This document shows positions 26,068 through 35,727 of a stretch of 64,000 nt of DNA, one piece after another. Both the position numbers and the translations under genes were made by a program. The stretch is from Paludibacteraceae bacterium. GTDB taxonomy: Bacteria; Bacteroidota; Bacteroidia; Bacteroidales; Paludibacteraceae. The stretch is from assembly GCA_905235505.1 (NCBI GenBank), contig CAJOMJ010000017.1, positions 1 to 64,000 on the forward strand, given 5' to 3'. How positions within the stretch are numbered: the stretch's first letter is position 1; every line of letters begins with the position of its first letter. The notes beneath the pieces were generated by a model that had not been told where the DNA came from, made no database searches, and saw nothing but the letters and a program-made list of their open reading frames with translations.

Positions 26068-27438
26068 ATGAAATTTGTTAAGTATATATTTCTTGCACTG
26101 ACCTTGGTGTTAACTCTTAATGTGAATGCTGAGGATGAAACAGCCGTAGCGGTAGAGCAGGCAACAGTTGTTGTAGAACAGACCTCAGTCTCCGACTCAG
26201 AGTCGGTAGTGGCAGATGAAGAAGAAAAGAGTGTGTGGGCTGAAATTGGTGATTTCTTCAAGACTATGGGTATTGTCCGTATGTTTGACGGTCAGGAGGA
26301 TTCAGGAGACTGGCGTCAACTTATTATGCTTCTTATCTCTTTCTTCCTTCTCTATCTGGCAATCAAGAAACAATACGAACCGTTGCTCTTGTTGCCGATA
26401 GCTTTCGGTATGTTGCTAACCAACTTGCCCGGTGCAGGTATGTATCACTCCGAGCTGTGGAGTGCTTTCCTTGACCCGAACAGCCCTGCATATCATAGTT
26501 ATGGTGCCATAATGAAAGAGGGCGGTATCTTGGATGTACTCTATATGGGAGTGAAAACGGGATTATATCCCTGCCTTATATTTATAGGTGTAGGTGCAAT
26601 GACCGACTTCGGTCCGCTTATTGCCAACCCCAAGTCCCTATTGCTTGGTGCTGCCGCTCAGATAGGTATTTTCATAACTTTCCTCTGTGCTAATGCTCTC
26701 GGCTTTACTGAGGCACAGGCCGGTTCTATCGGTATCATTGGTGGTGCTGATGGTCCTACCAGTATATTCCTGACCTCTAAGCTTGCTCCTGAACTGCTTG
26801 GTCCTATTGCTATTGCAGCATATAGTTATATGGCTCTCGTGCCTGTTATTCAGCCTCCTATCATGCGTGCCCTGACTACTAAGGAAGAACGCGCTATCAA
26901 GATGAAACAGCTTCGCTCAGTCAGCAAGACCGAGAAGATAGTGTTCCCCGTCATGGTAGCAACCATAGTGGCTCTTATTCTCCCCGATGCAGCTCCGCTG
27001 ATTGGCTGTCTGATGTTGGGTAACTTGATGAAAGAGTGCGGTGTGGTTGACCGTTTGAGCAAGACAGCGCAGAATGAGTTGATGAATATCGTGGTTATCT
27101 TCCTCGGTCTCTCTGTCGGTGCTACGGCTACAGGTGCTTCTTTCCTCAATCTGCAGACTATCATGATTCTTGTGATGGGTATAGTTGCTTTCGCATGCGG
27201 TAGTGCAGGCGGTGTGCTGCTTGCCAAACTGATGAATGTATTCTCCAAAGAGAAGATCAATCCGCTTATCGGTTCGGCAGGTGTGAGCGCAGTGCCTATG
27301 GCTGCACGTGTAAGTCAGCAGGTTGGTCAGGAAGAGAATCCCAGCAACTTCCTACTTATGCACGCTATGGGTCCCAATGTGGCAGGTGTAATCGGCAGTG
27401 CGGTAGCAGCCGGTCTTCTGCTCACGTTCTTAGGTTGA
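26068..27438 (+). CDS. OadB-family sodium-translocating decarboxylase beta subunit
   Basis: The start chosen is the ATG at 26068 ([13 protein letters not shown]), which gives 456 residues. The in-frame TTG at 26038 overlaps the preceding gene. An N-terminal signal-like helix and an acidic segment of about 50 residues precede the usual OadB core, which keeps [22 protein letters not shown] and [14 protein letters not shown]. These line the sodium path of oxaloacetate and methylmalonyl decarboxylase pumps. It decarboxylates carboxybiotin and exports Na+. A clear terminator follows. Confidence 0.92.
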   Translation: MKFVKYIFLALTLVLTLNVNAEDETAVAVEQATVVVEQTSVSDSESVVADEEEKSVWAEIGDFFKTMGIVRMFDGQEDSGDWRQLIMLLISFFLLYLAIKKQYEPLLLLPIAFGMLLTNLPGAGMYHSELWSAFLDPNSPAYHSYGAIMKEGGILDVLYMGVKTGLYPCLIFIGVGAMTDFGPLIANPKSLLLGAAAQIGIFITFLCANALGFTEAQAGSIGIIGGADGPTSIFLTSKLAPELLGPIAIAAYSYMALVPVIQPPIMRALTTKEERAIKMKQLRSVSKTEKIVFPVMVATIVALILPDAAPLIGCLMLGNLMKECGVVDRLSKTAQNELMNIVVIFLGLSVGATATGASFLNLQTIMILVMGIVAFACGSAGGVLLAKLMNVFSKEKINPLIGSAGVSAVPMAARVSQQVGQEENPSNFLLMHAMGPNVAGVIGSAVAAGLLLTFLG

Positions 27439-27456
27439 TAAGATAACCGATATAAT

Positions 27457-27501
27457 TTGCAATGCCGCTTATTCCTTTGAATCAACGGCATTGCAATTTT
27501 T
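27457..27501 (+). terminator. Rho-independent terminator of the decarboxylase operon
   Basis: TTGCAATGCCG (27457-27467) pairs perfectly with 27486-27496, followed by a T run. Confidence 0.88.
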
Positions 27502-27531
27502 AGTAACATTGCGGTTGGCTTGATATAGAAG

Positions 27532-28782
27532 ATGAATGTAGTTTTTCATACATTAGGGTGCAAGTTGAACTTTGCAGAGAGTTCCTCATTGGCAAAGCAG
27601 TTGCAGAGTCGCGGTCACAAGAAGGCACAAAGCGGAGAGCACGTGGATGTGTGCGTGCTGAATACGTGCAGCGTAACCGATGCTGCCGACCACAAGGGTC
27701 GTCAGGCTATACACAGGTTGCGCCGTCAGTATCCTGATGCTATACTTATTGTTACAGGTTGTTATGCTCAGTTGAAGCCTCAGGAGATTGTCCGGATGCC
27801 GGAGGTGGATTATGTGCTTGGGATGAACGAGAAATTCTCTATTCCTGATTTCGTGGACGAATTGGAGAAGAGAGTGAATCACGAAGAGGTGTCGGTGGGC
27901 AGAATCCGTGAAACAGACAGTTTCCACCCCTCATATTCCAAAGATGATAGAACTCGCTGTTTTCTTAAAGTGCAGGATGGCTGCGACTATTTCTGCACCT
28001 ATTGTACTATTCCCTATGCACGTGGCAAGAGCAGGAATGCAGACATTCAATCTACAGTCCGCGAAGCGCAGAACGCCCTTAATGAAGGGGCTAAAGAGCT
28101 GGTGCTTACCGGAGTCAATATAGGCGATTTCGGCAAGACTACCGGCGAACATTTCATAGACTTGATAAAGGCTATTGACAGTTTAGAGGGTGAGTACAGG
28201 GTCAGAATATCTTCCTGTGAACCTAACTTGCTGACAGATGAGATAATAGAATTCGTGGCTCATAGCAGGCATTTCGCTCCCCATTTCCACATACCGCTCC
28301 AGAGTGGAAGTAATGAGGTGCTGCGCATAATGAAACGCCGATATACAAGAGAATTGTTCAAGGAGAGAGTAGAACATATTCGCAGCGTTATGCCTAATGC
28401 CTTTATAGGTGTTGACTGCATGGTAGGAGTGAGGGGAGAAACCAAAGAGTGCTTCGAAGATTACTATAAGTTCGTAGAAGGTCTGCCGGTTAGTCAACTT
28501 CATGTATTCACTTATTCCGAACGCGAGGGTACACGTATGCTTGAACTTGATTTGCCTGTTGTGCCCCAGAAAGAAAGGAAACTCCGAAGTGATATGATGC
28601 ATCGTCTTTCTGAGCAGAAACTTAATGATTTCTATACTCAGCACAAAGGTGAAGAAGCGGTAGTGTTATGGGAAAGCAAACATTCGGACGGCATGATGTG
28701 GGGATTTACTGAAAACTACATAAAAGTATCAGGTGTGTATGACAGAAAAAAAGTGAATACGTTCGAGAAAATACGTATTTGA
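27532..28782 (+). CDS. mtaB: tRNA ms2t6A37 methylthiotransferase
   Basis: A 416-residue radical-SAM methylthiotransferase. The N-terminal domain has the three iron-sulfur Cys in LGCKLN, NTCSVT and VTGCYAQ. The radical-SAM cluster motif is DGCDYFCTYCTIPYARG. MtaB adds the methylthio group to t6A37 of tRNAs reading ANN codons. The gene begins MNVVFHTLGC, 30 bp after the upstream terminator. Confidence 0.92.
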   Translation: MNVVFHTLGCKLNFAESSSLAKQLQSRGHKKAQSGEHVDVCVLNTCSVTDAADHKGRQAIHRLRRQYPDAILIVTGCYAQLKPQEIVRMPEVDYVLGMNEKFSIPDFVDELEKRVNHEEVSVGRIRETDSFHPSYSKDDRTRCFLKVQDGCDYFCTYCTIPYARGKSRNADIQSTVREAQNALNEGAKELVLTGVNIGDFGKTTGEHFIDLIKAIDSLEGEYRVRISSCEPNLLTDEIIEFVAHSRHFAPHFHIPLQSGSNEVLRIMKRRYTRELFKERVEHIRSVMPNAFIGVDCMVGVRGETKECFEDYYKFVEGLPVSQLHVFTYSEREGTRMLELDLPVVPQKERKLRSDMMHRLSEQKLNDFYTQHKGEEAVVLWESKHSDGMMWGFTENYIKVSGVYDRKKVNTFEKIRI

Positions 28783-28827
28783 GACTATAAATCTACTATA
28801 AATGTTGTGTATATGAAAATATTGTAT

Positions 28828-28835
28828 TACCTTTG
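28828..28835 (+). promoter_or_regulatory. Promoter of rho
   Basis: A TACCTTTG -7 box with a TTG element about 22 bp upstream and the start codon 65 bp downstream. Confidence 0.72.
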
Positions 28836-28900
28836 CAACCGTAAATCGTGAGACCAATCTTCTCCGATTGTTTCCTAACGAACAATATTTTCTTATTTTT

Positions 28901-30793
28901 ATGATATACGACAAGCAACGACTCGGGCGTATGACGCTCGAAGAACTGACAGAGCTTGCAAAGAGCTTCGGATTGAACCCGGGCAAGAAGCTTACTGAGC
29001 AGGATCTTGTATATGAGATTCTTGATGCTCAAGCCAATCAGAAGGCCCAACAAGTAGAAGAGAAACTTGCAAGCAGACCGGAAGGACAGCGACGCAAACA
29101 GCGTGTCCATATTCAGAAAAAGGCAGAGCGTGTAAGCCTTGACCACTTCCAGAAACACGACAATCTCCCGGATGAGACATTAGTAAGCGTGACTGCGACC
29201 AATGAGCCGACAGCCAAAGAGAAGGCGGAAACGCTATTTACACCTGCAACCGGTGTACAGCAGTCTCCTGCCACCCCTGCCCAACCGCAGAAAAAGAGGA
29301 CAAAGAAGTCAAAGGCAGTGGCAGCAAAGGCCGTAGCAGAAGAAACGGTTATCTCTTTCCCAACCGCACAAGAGGTTGCTCCACAGAAAGAGACACCCAA
29401 ACAAGAAGAGCAGCCAAAGGAAGTACCAGCAAGCAGTGAACCGCAGGCAACGGTTGCTCCGAGTGATGTTCCCGTACCTCAGAAGAGAAAGCGCGGACGC
29501 CCAAGGAAGACGGATACTGTGCAGAATGCAGAGCCTCAACAAGAGGAGACTCCGGCTAAACCACAGCCTGAGGAACAGAAGGCGGAAGCACAGCCCGAAG
29601 TTAATCAGAAGAAGGGCAAACACCAGAAACAGGCTGGAGACAATAAGACAGAACAGCAACGGCAACAATTCGACTTTGCTGACAATATAAAAGGTGTAGG
29701 TACACTTGAGATGCTGCCTGACGGCTATGGTTTCCTCCGTAGTGCAGACTATAACTATATTTCTTCTCCCGATGATATATATGTATCCCAACAACAGGTA
29801 AAACAATATGGTCTGAAAGCAGGAGATACGGTGGAATGTACTATACGTCCGCCGCGCGACGGGGAAAAGTATTTCCCGATGAACAAGGTGCTTAAGATAA
29901 ATGGTTGTGACCCGGAAAAGGTGCGTGACAGAGTGGCATTTGAGCACTTGACTCCATTGTTTCCTGATGAGAAGTTCACCTTATGTCAGGGTAAGAACGA
30001 CCCGCTTTCGTGCCGTATAATTGATTTGTTTGCTCCGATAGGGAAGGGGCAGCGCGGACTTATTGTTGCCCAACCCAAGACCGGTAAGACGGTGCTTCTG
30101 AAAGATATTGCTAATGCCATCGCTGCCAATCACCCTGAAGTATATATGATTGTTCTTCTGATAGACGAACGTCCTGAGGAGGTTACTGATATGGCTCGCA
30201 GTGTGAAGGCAGAGGTTATAGCAAGTACGTTCGATGAGCCTGCTGAGAACCATGTGAAAGTGGCCAATATAGTACACGAGAAAGCCAAGCGTCTGGTGGA
30301 ATGCGGACACGATGTAGTCATACTGCTGGACTCTATCACCCGTCTTGCACGGGCATACAACACTGTGGCTCCGGCATCGGGCAAGGTGCTGTCAGGCGGT
30401 GTAGAGGCACAGGCACTTCATAAGCCAAAACGATTCTTCGGTGCGGCACGTAACATAGAGAACGGAGGTTCACTGACAATAATCGCCACTGCACTCACAG
30501 AGACCGGCAGTAAGATGGATGATGTGATATTCGAAGAGTTCAAGGGTACAGGCAATATGGAGTTGCAGCTCGACCGCAGACTCAGTAACAAACGCGTATT
30601 CCCTGCAGTAGATATCATGGCTTCAAGCACGCGTCGTGACGACCTGCTTCTGCCGCCGGAGGTATTGAGCCGTATGTGGATTCTGCGCCGACACCTGAGT
30701 GACATGAATTCGGTAGAGGCAATGGAGTTCCTTAAGGAACGAATGGAACGCACGGAAAACAACGAGGAGTTTCTCCTATCTATGAACAGCTGA
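28901..30793 (+). CDS. rho: transcription termination factor Rho
   Basis: Start taken at 28901 (MIYDKQRLG), 630 residues against about 420 in E. coli. The N-terminal Rho domain is followed by roughly 180 residues rich in Pro, Gln, Glu and Lys (about 60-255), including KRKRGRPRK, an AT-hook-like basic patch. Then come the cold-shock RNA-binding domain ([13 protein letters not shown]), the P-loop [12 protein letters not shown] near 390 and the Walker B strand [16 protein letters not shown]. Long insertions of this type occur in Rho of Bacteroidota. Confidence 0.95.
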   Translation: MIYDKQRLGRMTLEELTELAKSFGLNPGKKLTEQDLVYEILDAQANQKAQQVEEKLASRPEGQRRKQRVHIQKKAERVSLDHFQKHDNLPDETLVSVTATNEPTAKEKAETLFTPATGVQQSPATPAQPQKKRTKKSKAVAAKAVAEETVISFPTAQEVAPQKETPKQEEQPKEVPASSEPQATVAPSDVPVPQKRKRGRPRKTDTVQNAEPQQEETPAKPQPEEQKAEAQPEVNQKKGKHQKQAGDNKTEQQRQQFDFADNIKGVGTLEMLPDGYGFLRSADYNYISSPDDIYVSQQQVKQYGLKAGDTVECTIRPPRDGEKYFPMNKVLKINGCDPEKVRDRVAFEHLTPLFPDEKFTLCQGKNDPLSCRIIDLFAPIGKGQRGLIVAQPKTGKTVLLKDIANAIAANHPEVYMIVLLIDERPEEVTDMARSVKAEVIASTFDEPAENHVKVANIVHEKAKRLVECGHDVVILLDSITRLARAYNTVAPASGKVLSGGVEAQALHKPKRFFGAARNIENGGSLTIIATALTETGSKMDDVIFEEFKGTGNMELQLDRRLSNKRVFPAVDIMASSTRRDDLLLPPEVLSRMWILRRHLSDMNSVEAMEFLKERMERTENNEEFLLSMNS

Positions 30794-30794
30794 T

Positions 30795-31739
30795 ATGAGA
30801 TATGTAGCAGACATTGAGCGATATGCTGACTCCGAGCGATTGTATGCACGGTGTGGCAGAAGTGGAGTATTGCTCCCTAAGGTAAGTCTTGGTATGTGGC
30901 ATAACTTTGGAGGTGTAAACCCCTATGAACGTAGCAGGGACATCACGCATTATGCTTTTGACCATGGTATCACACACTTTGACCTTGCCAATAACTATGG
31001 TCCTCCTTACGGGTCGGCAGAGTTGACTATGGGAAAACTGATGGATGAAGATTTCCGTCCTTACAGAGACGAGATGTTTATATCCACCAAGGCAGGTTAC
31101 GATATGTGGGAGGGACCTTACGGTAACTGGGGTTCAAGGAAATACCTTATGGCAAGTCTTGACCAGAGTTTGAAACGCATGAGACTGGATTATGTAGATC
31201 TGTTCTATTCTCATCGTTATGACCCTAACACACCGGTGGAGGAGACATTGCAGGCTCTTGTTGATATAGTGCACGCGGGCAAGGCCTTGTATGTAGGAAT
31301 AAGCAACTGGCCGTTAGAGCCTCTCAAATATGCAGAGGAGTATCTTCGTGAACGTGATGTACCTCTCCTGATATATCAGGGCAGACTCAACATGCTTGAC
31401 AGAGAACCCTTGGAAGGGGGCATACTTGATTTCTGTGAGGAGAAAGGTATAGGATTTATTGCCTATTCACCATTAGCACAAGGTCTGCTTACAGACCGGT
31501 ATCTCAATGGTATTCCGGCAGACTCACGCATGGCACAGGAGAAGTTCCTTCGTTCTTCACGTCTGACACCTGATATGCTACAATATATCAAGAGACTTCG
31601 TGAGGAGGGGCTTGCAGCAGGCAGAACGACGGCGCAGCAGGCGCTCAGCTGGATACTGGGTCAGAAGGCTGTTACCTCAGTATTGGTTGGAGCGAGCAGT
31701 GTTGAACAACTTGCTGATAACCTGAAAGTGTTAGGGTAA
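30795..31739 (+). CDS. aldo/keto reductase (YghZ-like)
   Basis: A 314-residue TIM-barrel NADPH-dependent reductase. [15 protein letters not shown] holds the catalytic Asp and Tyr, [10 protein letters not shown] the Lys and YSHRYDP the His. It resembles L-glyceraldehyde-3-phosphate reductase. It begins one base after the rho stop codon, so it is co-transcribed with rho, but the physiological substrate is unknown. Confidence 0.88.
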   Translation: MRYVADIERYADSERLYARCGRSGVLLPKVSLGMWHNFGGVNPYERSRDITHYAFDHGITHFDLANNYGPPYGSAELTMGKLMDEDFRPYRDEMFISTKAGYDMWEGPYGNWGSRKYLMASLDQSLKRMRLDYVDLFYSHRYDPNTPVEETLQALVDIVHAGKALYVGISNWPLEPLKYAEEYLRERDVPLLIYQGRLNMLDREPLEGGILDFCEEKGIGFIAYSPLAQGLLTDRYLNGIPADSRMAQEKFLRSSRLTPDMLQYIKRLREEGLAAGRTTAQQALSWILGQKAVTSVLVGASSVEQLADNLKVLG

Positions 31740-31747
31740 ATGCCCGT

Positions 31748-32041
31748 ATGCGTATCATTCTCATCATATTGGCGGTATATATTGCGGGTATAAATCTCGT
31801 GGCGTTTTTTATGTATGGTATTGACAAGTACAAAGCGAAACATGAGCTTTACAGGATATCGGAAAAAGCGCTATTGAGAGTCGCAATATTAGGCGGCAGT
31901 GTGGGAGCATTGTTGGGTATGATTGTATTTCACCATAAAACAAAGCATGCCAAATTTGAGATACTGCTCCCGTTGCTGTTTGTTCTGCAGATCGCTTTGG
32001 TGGTGGCGCTATATTGGTATCTATTCATATATGCAAGATAG
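31748..32041 (+). CDS. DUF1294 membrane protein
   Basis: A 97-residue protein with three hydrophobic segments. The conserved features YGIDKYKA, RISEKALL, LGGSVGAL and HHKTKHAKF match the DUF1294 family, whose function is unknown. It lies eight bases after the aldo/keto reductase. Confidence 0.8.
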   Translation: MRIILIILAVYIAGINLVAFFMYGIDKYKAKHELYRISEKALLRVAILGGSVGALLGMIVFHHKTKHAKFEILLPLLFVLQIALVVALYWYLFIYAR

Positions 32042-32090
32042 ACGCTGCAGGAACTGATGCGTTATTTAGTTTCATGCAGAAATGTGTGAA

Positions 32091-32267
32091 ATAGCAAAGT
32101 GTAAGCAAAAAGGCAAAAAAGGTGACAAAGTGTCAAATGAAGGAGTAGGCTAACACTCGGCTTAGAGTAGGCTTAAAGTGGGCTACCCGTGAACTTACAC
32201 TTTGCTATGTAAATCGCCCGAAAAGGTGACAAAATGTCAGAATGAGGTTTGACGCTGATAATTTAAT
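32091..32267 (+). repeat. Dispersed intergenic repeat, copy B
   Basis: Three blocks match the gap at 22.2-22.5 kb: 32091-32135, 32143-32190 (inverted relative to the other copy) and 32228-32267. The block order is rearranged between the two gaps. No gene is seen in 32042-32409. Confidence 0.8.
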
Positions 32268-32331
32268 ATGAAAACCGGTAAGGGCGAATATGAAAACCGG
32301 TGAGGGAGAACATGAAAATGGTTAAGGGAGA
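32266..32331 (+). repeat. 22-bp tandem array, three units
   Basis: ATATGAAAACCGGTAAGGG-type units start at 32266, 32288 and 32310, followed by a partial degenerate copy. The array ends about 80 bp before era. Confidence 0.88.
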
Positions 32332-32409
32332 ATATTTGAAACGGGAGGGCAGGACAGTATTGCAGTGTTCAAACTCTATATTCAAACTCAATAATAATCA
32401 GATATAAAG

Positions 32410-33291
32410 ATGCATCGCAGTGGATTCGTAAATATAGTAGGAAACCCCAATGTAGGGAAGTCAACGCTGATGAATGCGCTTGTAGGAGAACGGCTGAGTA
32501 TCATCACCAGCAAGGCGCAGACTACACGTCATCGTATAATGGGAATTGTTAATGGCGAAGACTTTCAGATAGTGTATTCCGACACTCCCGGTGTGCTGAA
32601 GCCCAACTATAAACTGCAGGAGCAGATGCTTGAGTTCTCCAACTCTGCTTTGGTGGATGCCGACATACTGCTCTATGTGACCGACGTGCAGGATAACCCT
32701 GAGAAGAACAAGGACTTCATAGAGAAAGTGAAGAGCAACCGCGCCAAGACACTGCTCGTAATCAACAAGATAGACCTAACCACGCAACAGACGCTGGAGC
32801 AACTTGTGGAGTTCTGGCACAAAGAGCTGCCCGAAGCGGAGATTTATCCTATTTCCGCACAAGAGCGTTTCGGAGTGGACGGATTGTTTGAGAGAATAAA
32901 ACAACTGTTACCTGAGTGCCCGCCGTATTTTGACAAGGACCAGATGACTGACAAACCTGCCAAGTTCTTTGTAACGGAGATTATTCGTGAGAAGATTTTG
33001 CAAAACTACGACAAAGAGATACCGTATGCAGTGGAGGTAGAGGTGGAGAGTTTTAAGGAAACGGACCGACTGATACGTATATGTGCCGTGATTTATGTAG
33101 AGCGTGACAGTCAGAAGGGTATAATAATCGGCAAGCAGGGCAAGGCACTGAAGAAAGTGGGCACGGACGCAAGAAAAGATATAGAGTCGTTTTTTCAGAA
33201 GCAGGTATATCTTGAACTCTTCGTGAAGGTTGACAAGGACTGGCGTCAGAAAGCGGGCAGGCTGAAGCATTACGGCTACGACCTGACATGA
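32410..33291 (+). CDS. era: GTPase Era
   Basis: A 293-residue GTPase with GNPNVGKST (G1), DTPG (G3) and NKID (G4), followed by a KH RNA-binding domain with GIIIGKQGKALKKVG. Era binds the 3' end of 16S rRNA and assists 30S assembly. The length is usual for the family. Confidence 0.96.
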   Translation: MHRSGFVNIVGNPNVGKSTLMNALVGERLSIITSKAQTTRHRIMGIVNGEDFQIVYSDTPGVLKPNYKLQEQMLEFSNSALVDADILLYVTDVQDNPEKNKDFIEKVKSNRAKTLLVINKIDLTTQQTLEQLVEFWHKELPEAEIYPISAQERFGVDGLFERIKQLLPECPPYFDKDQMTDKPAKFFVTEIIREKILQNYDKEIPYAVEVEVESFKETDRLIRICAVIYVERDSQKGIIIGKQGKALKKVGTDARKDIESFFQKQVYLELFVKVDKDWRQKAGRLKHYGYDLT

Positions 33292-33416
33292 CTCTAAAGG
33301 GTATTTCCTGATATTCTGAAACCAATGTAGGACAGGCATCAGAAGTACATAAAGAAGGTGAAGAACAGAGCGGTTTTTCACCCTTTTTTTATCTTGCCTG
33401 TTTTAGAGATTTGCAG

Positions 33417-33424
33417 TATCTTTG
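33417..33424 (+). promoter_or_regulatory. Promoter of the TonB-dependent receptor gene
   Basis: A TATCTTTG -7 box 31 bp before the start codon. Confidence 0.65.
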
Positions 33425-33455
33425 CACCCGCTTACAACAGCAAGCATAAAACTTA

Positions 33456-35486
33456 ATGAACAAACATTTTCTTAAACAAGTGACGCTTCGCTTTCGTCGT
33501 TTCACACGCAAGGCATACGCAGCGTTTGCCTCTATGCACAAGCAAGTTAGCATAGGGCATGTAAGTCGCGCGATAGCCGATATGGAGATGCTGAAAGCGG
33601 GCAAGGCGGTGGCTACCACTATTCTTATGGTAGTCTCCTCGCAGGTTCTTTTAGCCGAGGACGAACCGCCAGAAGGGGCGCTTGACCCTGCACTGCTGCA
33701 ACTGCAGGAGGTGCAGGTTGTGTCAGAACGCTCTCAGTTCCAGTCGGAGCATTTCCGATTAGTCGCTAACCTTACTCAAGACGAGATTCGTCTGTTGCCT
33801 ATGAAGACAGCAAGCGACCTCTTGAAATACCTGCCCGGCATAGACCTTCGGGAGAGAGGTGCTTCGGGTGTGCAGGCGGACCTGACTATGCGCGGAGGAA
33901 CCGGTCGTCAGGTGAAGATACTGCTCAACGGAGTGGATATCACCGACCCGCAGACCGACCACTATTCCATGGATCTGCCGGTGGATGCGGAGATGATAGA
34001 GCGTATAGAAGTGCTTCAGGGTACGAATTATGCTCTTGATGCTTTCTCGGGTGCAATCAATATCATTACGAAGCAGGCACCTGCTGCTTCTGCCGACACG
34101 AGATATGACATGTCGTATTCTCTTGCTGCGGGAGAATACGGTTATGTAAATCCACGGTTCTCGGCACTTGTCAGCAAGGCGGAGTGGTATATGAATGCCG
34201 GTGCATCATACAACAGATCATCTGGTTACATGTCCAACACAGACTATAAGATTGCCAACGCATACGTTCAGACGGCATGGCGGGGTCTGAGTTTCCAGAC
34301 GGGTGCACAATATAAGGACGCAGGTGCGAACTCGTTTTATACGGTAAAATATCCTAACCAGTTTGACCAGACGCGCACGCTCATATCTTCTTTAAGCTAT
34401 ACCCACAATTGGGGAGGGTGGAACATGCAGGGCAATGTATATTATCGTGCTCATTTCGACCGTTTCCATACTTATCGTGATAATGTGGATATGGACGGTA
34501 ATCCTGCTCCTGAATGGTACAAAGGTCCGAATGTGACGTGGACTCACACTTCGGGGGCACATCTGCAGGCAAGTTGGAATAACACATGGACAAAAACGAC
34601 TGCCGGAATAGACGTGCGTGACGAGAAGATAGAGAGTTCCAGTTTGGGCAATCACAACAGGCTTAATATACGCTATTTTGCAGAGGAGCGTCTCTACTGG
34701 CGCACTCTCTCGGCTGCGGTAGGAGCAAGTGGCACATGGAACTCGCAGTTCGGACACGACTGGGCGGTAGGTGCCAACATAGGATATGAGCCATTGAAAG
34801 ACCTGGCTCTGTTTCTAAACTTCAACCGCGCAATACGTATTCCTACATATACAGACCTGTATTATCATACTGCCACGCAGTCGGCGGATGAGAATACACG
34901 ACCGGAGAAAGCATTGCAACTCGAGCTTTCTCTCCGCTACAACTATAAGCATCTCTACTTCTCGGCATCCGGTTTCTATCGTTGGGGGAGAGACATTATT
35001 GACTGGGTAAAAGACCCTGCACCGGAAGTGACAGTCTGGCAGAGCACCAACCACTCGAAGGTGGACGCAGCCGGTTGTGAGGGCACAATCGGTCTGCAAG
35101 GATACAACTGGATACGCAGGGTGGAGCTCAGTTACAGTTTTACCGATGTCAGAGCGGATGCGGGCAATCTTCTTTCGTTGTATGCTCTCGACTACCTCAG
35201 ACATAAGGCGGCACTGCGTATAGAACACAAGATTTACAAAGGGTTTGGAGCCACATGGTGTCTGCGCTTTGAGAAACGCGAAGGGGAATACACTTCGATG
35301 GAAGGAACGGTGGAGCAGTATAAACCGGTAGTCCTGCTTGACGGAAGTCTGTATTGGGCAAACAGCCTGCTGAAAGTGAGTGTTGATGCCCGCAACATGA
35401 CCAATGCGCGTTATGTAGATATAGGCGGAGTTGTGCAGCCACAGCATTGGGTAAGCACAAAGGTGACATTCAATTTGACGAACTGA
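33456..35486 (+). CDS. TonB-dependent outer-membrane receptor (BtuB/CirA-like)
   Basis: A 676-residue protein. The plug domain has LTQDEIRLLPMKTASDLLKYLPGIDL, MRGGTGRQVKILLNG and IERIEVLQGTNYALDAFSGAINII, followed by a beta-barrel of alternating aromatic residues ending in TKVTFNLTN, with a C-terminal residue pattern suited to Bam recognition. The N-terminus is unusually long: about 50 residues (FTRKAYAAFASMHKQVSIGHVS) precede the hydrophobic signal segment ending near AED. The ligand could be cobalamin or a siderophore and is not decided by the neighbours. Confidence 0.87.
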   Translation: MNKHFLKQVTLRFRRFTRKAYAAFASMHKQVSIGHVSRAIADMEMLKAGKAVATTILMVVSSQVLLAEDEPPEGALDPALLQLQEVQVVSERSQFQSEHFRLVANLTQDEIRLLPMKTASDLLKYLPGIDLRERGASGVQADLTMRGGTGRQVKILLNGVDITDPQTDHYSMDLPVDAEMIERIEVLQGTNYALDAFSGAINIITKQAPAASADTRYDMSYSLAAGEYGYVNPRFSALVSKAEWYMNAGASYNRSSGYMSNTDYKIANAYVQTAWRGLSFQTGAQYKDAGANSFYTVKYPNQFDQTRTLISSLSYTHNWGGWNMQGNVYYRAHFDRFHTYRDNVDMDGNPAPEWYKGPNVTWTHTSGAHLQASWNNTWTKTTAGIDVRDEKIESSSLGNHNRLNIRYFAEERLYWRTLSAAVGASGTWNSQFGHDWAVGANIGYEPLKDLALFLNFNRAIRIPTYTDLYYHTATQSADENTRPEKALQLELSLRYNYKHLYFSASGFYRWGRDIIDWVKDPAPEVTVWQSTNHSKVDAAGCEGTIGLQGYNWIRRVELSYSFTDVRADAGNLLSLYALDYLRHKAALRIEHKIYKGFGATWCLRFEKREGEYTSMEGTVEQYKPVVLLDGSLYWANSLLKVSVDARNMTNARYVDIGGVVQPQHWVSTKVTFNLTN

Positions 35487-35557
35487 ACCCTTATTGACAG
35501 AGATTAACCTTATAGACAGGAGATGTGACGGGGCATATATGGCTGCTACACTTTGAG

Positions 35558-35581
35558 AGAGACATTTCGTCAAATGTCTCT
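35558..35581. terminator. Perfect hairpin, possible first terminator after the receptor gene
   Basis: AGAGACATTT pairs with AAATGTCTCT around a CGTC loop. A T run follows a few bases later. Confidence 0.5.
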
Positions 35582-35610
35582 ACAAGTTGGACACTTTTTT
35601 TTGGGAGGGG

Positions 35611-35636
35611 GAGACGTGACAGTGTCGCATTTCTAC
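35611..35636 (+). repeat. REP-like palindromic repeat, copy 1
   Basis: GAGACGTGACAGTGTCGCAT and the following TTCTAC. Related copies lie at 38837-38862 and, inverted, at 63478-63502. Confidence 0.75.
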
Positions 35637-35645
35637 GGAATAAAG

Positions 35646-35682
35646 CATAAGAGTCTGCTGTTGGCAGACTCTTATGTCTTTA
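35646..35682. terminator. Bidirectional hairpin terminator
   Basis: A perfect 13-bp stem (35646-35658 with 35664-35676) around a 5-base loop lies between the convergent receptor and peptidase genes and is followed by T-rich sequence. Confidence 0.88.
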
Positions 35683-35727
35683 TTGATTATGTTCGAAGGG
35701 TAGGTTAGATCAGACAGGTATGACCGA

